Shown here in pieces: positions 47,253 through 50,934 of a DNA stretch of 50,934 nucleotides. The notes beneath the pieces are model-generated. The model saw only the letters and a program-made list of their open reading frames with translations. It searched no databases and had not been told where the DNA came from. This DNA is from a virus, in the IMG/VR virus record IMGVR_UViG_3300023174_003114, positions 1 to 50,934 of that record. One strand, written 5' to 3'. A program made the translations under genes and the position numbers. The stretch's first letter is position 1. Each line of letters opens with the position of its first letter.

Positions 47253-47560
47253 AATTTCGAATCAATCGAACAGATAGAAGGCATACTGGGCACGAACAAT
47301 TCCAATGGTATGTACAGACGTTTGGTGACAAACTACACCATAACCAACACGAAAAACTAAAAGCTTTATTTGAACTAAGAGAGTGGGCGTGGACTACTTG
47401 GGGACCTAGTTGCGAACGTGACTACTGGCTTCACATCCTACGCTACAATACAGAGCATACATTAAATACTCACTGGTGCTGGCACACTGATTATGGTGAA
47501 TGCAAACTATATCTCCGCACCGACAAAGAAGCCAATTGGTTCAAACTGAGATGGCAATAA
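47249..47560 (+). CDS. array gene 18, last member (WFKLRWQ end)
   Basis: 103 residues. Aromatic body (LREWAWTTWGPSCERDYWLH) and a tail LRTDKEANWFKLRWQ, followed by TAA. The overlap with a next start is lost here; the next gene has its own AAAAGGAAAAAT ribosome site, which marks the end of the coupled array. Confidence 0.8.
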   Translation: MKFRINRTDRRHTGHEQFQWYVQTFGDKLHHNQHEKLKALFELREWAWTTWGPSCERDYWLHILRYNTEHTLNTHWCWHTDYGECKLYLRTDKEANWFKLRWQ

Positions 47561-47570
47561 AAGGAAAAAT

Positions 47571-47855
47571 ATGTTAGATAAAGTCAAAGCCTTTTGGCGT
47601 AATAGTTATACTTCAGATAGAACTGCTTTCTATTTGGAAATGATGGCATCAATATTTGTAGTAGGCACTACATCGAGCATTGCTTGGTTTGCTCAACACC
47701 CACCCATGCACTTGATTTATCCTGTGAGCTTTTTGGGTGCCTGCTTTAGCATCGCCGCATACTGGCGTAGACAATTGGCTTGGCCCTTCCTGCTTACTTG
47801 CTATTTTGCTTGCATCCACATATTTGGATTTAGTCGTGCTATGGGTTGGGTTTAA
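47571..47855 (+). CDS. small integral membrane protein, 94 aa
   Basis: Three hydrophobic segments: ASIFVVGTTSSIAWFA, LIYPVSFLGACFSIAAYW and WPFLLTCYFACIHIFGF. The N-terminal 25 residues are polar. The layout resembles small membrane proteins frequent in T4-like marine phages; function unknown. AAAAGGAAAAAT ribosome site. The stop overlaps the next ATG (TAATG). Confidence 0.65.
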   Translation: MLDKVKAFWRNSYTSDRTAFYLEMMASIFVVGTTSSIAWFAQHPPMHLIYPVSFLGACFSIAAYWRRQLAWPFLLTCYFACIHIFGFSRAMGWV

Positions 47856-48640
47856 TGGCCAGTTTGTTTAAATTCCCAGAGGAGTTGTCGAGGGCAGAAT
47901 TTGTACGAATGATTCCCAAACCTGCTCGTATTCTTGAGATTGGGCCTTACAACAATCCTGCATTGAGCAAAACGGACTATGCCAATCTCAAGTATATGGA
48001 TGTGTTTACCAGCGAACAGATTAGTCTTGATCAAGCTCGCTACACGCATACCGTGGAAATACCCCAAGAGATTGACATCATTGCCAATCCCTTGAACACT
48101 CCTACTTTTAGTACAGATTTAAAATTTGATTTCATCTTCAGTGCTCATAATATCGAGCATCATCCAGACATCATCGCACACCTAAATGAAATAGCCAAGG
48201 TAGCTGCAACACCCAATACCAAATACTTCTTAGCTGTGCCCGACAGACGTTATTGCTTCGATTACTATAGAACAGAAAGTTCTTTTATTGAAATGATTGA
48301 TGCACATGATAGATTAGTAAAAAACCCCACATTGGAATCTTATCTCAAGCATAGACTTTACGCCACACACAATAATATCTATGCTCATTGGATGGCAGAG
48401 CATGGTGAAGATCCTAGAGCAACTGCATTTGATTTAGGCCGAGTACAAAAAGTCCTTAAAGAGTATAAAGAACAACCTGATTTTGCCGATATTCATTCTT
48501 GGGTCTTTACAAATGACAGCTTTATGCGTAATATAAACATGCTAAATGATCTGGGACTACAACCTTGGCGTGTTGACATAGTCTCTAAACCACAATACAT
48601 GACGCCAGAATTTTATACTATTATGAGTTTAACAAAATGA
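47855..48640 (+). CDS. SAM-dependent methyltransferase-like protein
   Basis: 261 residues from ATG 47855. PARILEIGPYNNPALSKTDY supplies the motif I Gly-rich loop, YMDVFTSEQI follows, and KFDFIFSAHNIEHHPDIIAH is the typical post-strand 4 'H-x-x-E-H' segment of Methyltransf_11-type enzymes. The C-terminal half (RYCFDYYRTESSFIEMID and the HNNIYAHWMAEH segment) resembles methyltransferase-like domains near glycosylation genes. Substrate unknown, possibly sugar or glycan. Confidence 0.75.
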   Translation: MASLFKFPEELSRAEFVRMIPKPARILEIGPYNNPALSKTDYANLKYMDVFTSEQISLDQARYTHTVEIPQEIDIIANPLNTPTFSTDLKFDFIFSAHNIEHHPDIIAHLNEIAKVAATPNTKYFLAVPDRRYCFDYYRTESSFIEMIDAHDRLVKNPTLESYLKHRLYATHNNIYAHWMAEHGEDPRATAFDLGRVQKVLKEYKEQPDFADIHSWVFTNDSFMRNINMLNDLGLQPWRVDIVSKPQYMTPEFYTIMSLTK

Positions 48641-49014
48641 TTAGAAACCTTATGTCCCATACACAACATATCCATGTAAATCGTTCAGGGAGTGGTGGCC
48701 CATATATCAGTCCAGGTGCCAATGGCGCAGGGCTAGTACGCTATAACCCCAGTATGAATAGACTAGAGGTCAATGACGGTTCAGTATGGTTGGAATTGGT
48801 AAATCAAGACTTTACATTGTCATTGAGCGATCAAGCCACAAGAGCTATTAGTTGGGCAACGCAAAAAATGATGGAAGACGAAGAGCGCGAACGTCGTGCT
48901 CGCAACAATCCTGCTCTACAAAAGGCACTAGAAGCTATTCGTCGTGCTGAAGATAACTTTGAATTGATTGAACAACTTGTGGGCAAAGACGGTGTCGACT
49001 ACCACAGAGTCTAA
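48637..49014 (+). CDS. small virion-type protein, 125 aa
   Basis: Start ATG 48637 overlaps the methyltransferase stop (ATGA). N-terminal HVNRSGSGGPYISPGANG and AGLVRYNPSMNRLEVNDGSV plus WLELV resemble the short beta domains of phage fibre or whisker proteins; the C-terminal 55 residues are a charged coiled coil (KMMEDEERERRARNNPALQK). Could be a small fibre-associated or adaptor protein. Confidence 0.6.
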   Translation: MIRNLMSHTQHIHVNRSGSGGPYISPGANGAGLVRYNPSMNRLEVNDGSVWLELVNQDFTLSLSDQATRAISWATQKMMEDEERERRARNNPALQKALEAIRRAEDNFELIEQLVGKDGVDYHRV

Positions 49015-49267
49015 CGTCAAATGTATTGTACACAGGATTACCTTAGGTGATGTAGACGATCCAGAAGTCTACATTGCCCTGCCCTTATACTCTTGGCAAA
49101 ATAGTGAAGAAGGTAATTGGATAATGACTCACTCTGTGGAACCGCCTTACTGGAAGACCAGTCCATTTCCAATTACTGCATATGGCATACAATACGATAT
49201 TGTGGCTGTGTTTACTCCCAAAGATCATACATTCTGGATGCTCAAATGGGGCGCCAATAAGACTTGA
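48992..49267 (+). CDS. array-related small protein outside the array (FWMLKWG end)
   Basis: 91 residues from GTG 48992, inside the end of the previous gene; no ATG is available. The end FTPKDHTFWMLKWGANKT keeps the family tail (K-D-x-x-x-W-x-LKW) with four extra residues. The body (VYIALPLYSWQNSEEGNWIM) is unlike the others. It shows that the fold extends past the coupled array. Confidence 0.55.
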   Translation: MSTTTESNVKCIVHRITLGDVDDPEVYIALPLYSWQNSEEGNWIMTHSVEPPYWKTSPFPITAYGIQYDIVAVFTPKDHTFWMLKWGANKT

Positions 49268-49292
49268 CATAGTGCTACTCTTCTAGTATAAT
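49264..49292 (+). promoter_or_regulatory. consensus sigma70 promoter
   Basis: TTGACA (49264-49269), 17-base spacer, TATAAT (49287-49292), both boxes exact. Leader of about 15 bases with AAGGAG before ATG 49315, unlike the leaderless genes. Confidence 0.9.
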
Positions 49293-49314
49293 TACTAGAC
49301 TAAAGGAGTTAACT

Positions 49315-49530
49315 ATGAGTGATGATAAAACCGTTGACCGCTTTGATCTAGAACAGAGCATCCAACAATGTTGGGGTATTACTGACGACATCATGCTGCT
49401 ACTTGAACAAGAAGCTGGACCAGATGACTTTGCTAACTTGGCTAGTTTCTATAACTTTAAATTTGAAAAGCTTTGGAAGACTTTTGAAACTATGGTTGCC
49501 ACTAAACAATTTGTCGAGACACCACAATGA
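49315..49530 (+). CDS. conserved T4-like phage protein, 71 aa
   Basis: All-helical acidic protein: FDLEQSIQQCWGITDDIMLL, then FANLASFYNFKFEKLWKTF. This 'FDLEQ-x-I-x-x-CW-x-x-T-D-D-I' pattern is very common in T4-like marine phages; function unknown, probably an early small regulator. Consensus promoter and AAGGAG support high expression. Stop overlaps the next gene (ATGA). Confidence 0.75.
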   Translation: MSDDKTVDRFDLEQSIQQCWGITDDIMLLLEQEAGPDDFANLASFYNFKFEKLWKTFETMVATKQFVETPQ

Positions 49531-49688
49531 TCATTGAACTGGATCGCGAAACTATCAGCGACGAACTCTACAACAAATTGCTCCAACACTTTGTTAACAA
49601 GGCTGTAGAGCAGGGTGTGTTTGTGACCAAACATACTAAGTTTGAAGATTGGGTATTAACTGCTCGTGTAGAGACATTAGTACATTGA
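49527..49688 (+). CDS. small acidic protein, 53 aa
   Basis: MIIELDRETISDELYNKLLQ, FVNKAVEQGVFVTKHTKFED, WVLTARVETLVH. Starts in ATGA and ends in TGATG with the next gene, so the chain 49315-49918-50286 is one coupled operon. Too short for the usual cut-off but flanked on both sides by overlaps. Family not recognised. Confidence 0.65.
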   Translation: MIIELDRETISDELYNKLLQHFVNKAVEQGVFVTKHTKFEDWVLTARVETLVH

Positions 49689-49918
49689 TGTTAAACAACA
49701 TACTAAAGTGGACTGCCTGTGTCCTATGCTGCTTAGGCGCATTGGGCACCAGTCTACAAAAACTTGACATACTGGCTGCTAGTTCACTGAACTTAGTTTT
49801 TTTAACTGTGAGTGCTGTGCTCTATTTGATTTGGAGCATACGTATTCGTGAACCTAACCTAATCATAGTGAATGCTATGGTTCTAGTATGTTGGGGCATA
49901 GGACTTATACCAAAATGA
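49688..49918 (+). CDS. small integral membrane protein, 76 aa
   Basis: Three hydrophobic segments: ILKWTACVLCCLGALGTSL, LVFLTVSAVLYLIWSIRI and LIIVNAMVLVCWGIGLI. The 'LYLIWSIRIRE' stretch is typical of a small membrane protein common in T4-like marine phages, loosely like YgjV/SemiSWEET-type small transporters. Function unknown. ATGA overlap with the next gene. Confidence 0.65.
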   Translation: MLNNILKWTACVLCCLGALGTSLQKLDILAASSLNLVFLTVSAVLYLIWSIRIREPNLIIVNAMVLVCWGIGLIPK

Positions 49919-50286
49919 GTAAGATTAGATACAGCACTAATTGGATGGGCCCAGTCAGTATGAATTGGTATGAACAACGCGGCCTTGTTGAAACTAAAAT
50001 AGTCACACTGGAGGAGGACTCTGCTTTCAGTGGACTTAAGGCCGGTGATCAATATGAGTCCCGAGAAATTACCACCCACTATAGTTGTGGCCGCATTGAC
50101 ATCATGGGCACTGATGATCCCTATGGTGATGAAATAGGCGTACCTCCCATGATCAGTGAGGATTGGGCAAGGTTTGGCGCTTGGCTAGAAACTTTTGAAA
50201 CCGATGCAGTTTGGACATTAGATCAGCTTGTATGGATGTATGAACAAGCCAACCCCAAGATTAGATGGGAAAGCGATAATAAATAA
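49915..50286 (+). CDS. conserved phage hypothetical, 123 aa
   Basis: Start ATG 49915 (ATGA overlap). Beta-rich N-terminus (SKIRYSTNWMGPVSMNWYEQ), then GGRIDIMG-like turn, and VPPMISEDWARFGAWLETFE followed by a helix WTLDQLVWMYEQANPKIRW. The pattern recurs in T4-like marine phages. No enzymatic motif. Confidence 0.7.
   Translation: MSKIRYSTNWMGPVSMNWYEQRGLVETKIVTLEEDSAFSGLKAGDQYESREITTHYSCGRIDIMGTDDPYGDEIGVPPMISEDWARFGAWLETFETDAVWTLDQLVWMYEQANPKIRWESDNK
50278..50285 (+). promoter_or_regulatory. late-promoter-like octamer
   Basis: AATAAATA across the stop of the previous gene, 29 bases before ATG 50314; that gene has no Shine-Dalgarno. Confidence 0.3.
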
Positions 50287-50313
50287 ACTTATTCGATCCA
50301 GTAGTTTAATAAA

Positions 50314-50649
50314 ATGAAAGCAGACGATCTGTTTGAAATGAGCAATATATCCAGAGAAGAATCTGGGTTACCTGTTCGTATTTGGGTTAGTAGCAAAATG
50401 AGTGCCGCCGAGCGACATGGCCCAAGAGTAAAAGTTGAACTACCAGGACAAGGTAGTCCCACTATTCCAGTTTTGCTTAAAATGGATATTACATCGGAAG
50501 ATGTTGTTGGATACGATAAACTTCCTGCAAAAGTTTTAAATCCATTGCGAAACTTTATTAACCTAAATTACGATATTTTGATTCAGTATTGGAATGATGA
50601 AATATCTACCAAACAGATGATTCTGTCTATTAAAACTATTGCACGATGA
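50314..50649 (+). CDS. conserved phage protein, 111 aa
   Basis: KADDLFEMSNISREESGLPV, then RIWVSSKMSAAERHGPRVKV: the G-L-P-V-x-I-W-V-S ... HGPR-x-KV pattern is shared by small phage and bacterial proteins related to the DUF4160 type. Short MK-x-x-D/E start as in other virion-type genes here. The stop overlaps the SGNH gene start (ATGA). Confidence 0.6.
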   Translation: MKADDLFEMSNISREESGLPVRIWVSSKMSAAERHGPRVKVELPGQGSPTIPVLLKMDITSEDVVGYDKLPAKVLNPLRNFINLNYDILIQYWNDEISTKQMILSIKTIAR

Positions 50650-50934
50650 TTGAATGTTTATTATTGGGTGATAGCATTGCTGTGGGCCTATACCATCATG
50701 TGGCTCCATGTGAGTCACTAAGCAAAGGTGGCTGGAATACATATCAATGGAATAGAGACTACCTCAAATACGACCTCACTGCTCAAACGGTAATCATTAG
50801 TTTGGGTAGCAATGATCATAAGCACATTCGAACACAGGAAGAACTGGAAAAACTAAGATCCAAAGTTCAAGCACATCGAGTATTTTGGATCCTACCACAT
50901 GGCAACTTGCCTGCTGGCGGTGTACCTATTGAAG
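50646..50934 (+). CDS. SGNH/GDSL hydrolase-like protein (cut by window edge)
   Basis: Starts at ATG 50646 and runs past the right edge; 96 residues are visible. LLLGDSIAVGLYHHV is block I (GDSI with the nucleophile Ser), SLGSNDHKHIR is block III (GxND), so block II and the Asp-His block lie beyond or are not yet seen. SGNH enzymes are esterases acting on acylated sugars or lipids. Fits a surface-glycan or capsule-modifying role. Confidence 0.8.
   Translation, partial: MIECLLLGDSIAVGLYHHVAPCESLSKGGWNTYQWNRDYLKYDLTAQTVIISLGSNDHKHIRTQEELEKLRSKVQAHRVFWILPHGNLPAGGVPIE

Larger units (their letters stand above)
43540..47260 (+). repeat. dispersed 15-bp junction module, consensus YTGAGRTGGTCATGA
   Basis: At least 13 gene junctions in the array carry TTGAGGTGGTC-ATGA or a near copy (starts near 43543, 43734, 44534, 44803, 45011, 45191, 45419, 45639, 45866, 46252, 46455, 46766, 47011, 47238). 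It codes LRWS, contains GAGGTGG complementary to the 3' end of 16S rRNA, and includes the start and stop codons. A GAGGTGGTC stretch can pair over nine bases with one G-U wobble. Confidence 0.85.

Noticed and set aside
1-50934. tRNA or other structural RNA genes
   Set aside because: No cloverleaf with TTCGA-type arm and matching acceptor stem was noticed in the intergenic gaps, all of which are shorter than 300 bases; a dedicated scan could not be run.

Overview
The window looks like a piece of a large T4-like tailed-phage genome from an aquatic, probably proteobacterial, host. It carries class Ia ribonucleotide reductase with glutaredoxin, several very long tail-fibre genes with N-terminal 'IQLRRD/IQIRRG' attachment domains, a PAAR spike-tip protein, a GH24 lysozyme, a run of small genes that look like conserved marine T4-like phage hypotheticals, T4-type late-promoter octamers (NATAAATA), and dense packing with ATGA/TAATG overlaps. 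I saw no integrase, rRNA, tRNA, IS element or CRISPR array. Host assignment is inference; product names rest on motif recognition, not database searches.

Layout. 1-27.7 kb, minus strand: the start of a ferrochelatase gene (cut by the left edge), a glycosyltransferase/2OG-oxygenase fusion, PAAR protein plus secreted nuclease, three tail-fibre genes (one of 2836 aa), glutaredoxin-nrdB-nrdA, a beta-helix fibre, a PD-(D/E)XK nuclease and a block of conserved virion-type genes. 27.7-30 kb: short genes on both strands, including a plus-strand cluster (small ORFs, cupin, alpha/beta hydrolase). 30-41.7 kb, mostly minus: hemF, a zincin/PG-binding/M23 fusion, a collagen-like fibre, Dps, methyltransferase, DUF454, HNH, YqgE/AlgH, lysozyme and an HldD-like epimerase, with hemA (5-aminolevulinate synthase) on the plus strand. 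41.7-50.9 kb, all plus: phosphoribosyltransferase- and HAD-like genes, then from a near-consensus sigma70 promoter a lipoprotein and a tandem array of small paralogous genes, then membrane, methyltransferase and other small phage genes, ending in a truncated SGNH hydrolase.

Two things stand out. First, three heme-biosynthesis enzymes (ALAS/HemA, HemF, HemH) sit at three separate loci, the first step and two late steps, together with an iron-storing Dps. Second, 42.9-47.6 kb holds 18 tandem small genes (one of them an unrelated insertion) of which about 17 end in a shared [WF]F-x-LRW-S motif. The DNA that encodes this C-terminus (consensus TTGAGGTGGTCATGA) also contains the Shine-Dalgarno of the next gene, its start codon and the stop codon, so one 15-bp module does four jobs and links the array by translational coupling.

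Regulation visible in sequence: sigma70-type promoters with 16-18 bp spacers (nrdA, glutaredoxin, exonuclease, phosphoribosyltransferase, the small-gene array and others), several placed so close to ATG that the mRNA should be leaderless; late-type octamers before many genes; an RBS-sequestering alternative hairpin before the giant fibre gene; an A11 run joining two reading frames of a virion gene; and clear intrinsic terminators at about 27.25, 27.75 and 30.0 kb. No stretch longer than 300 bases lacks a gene.
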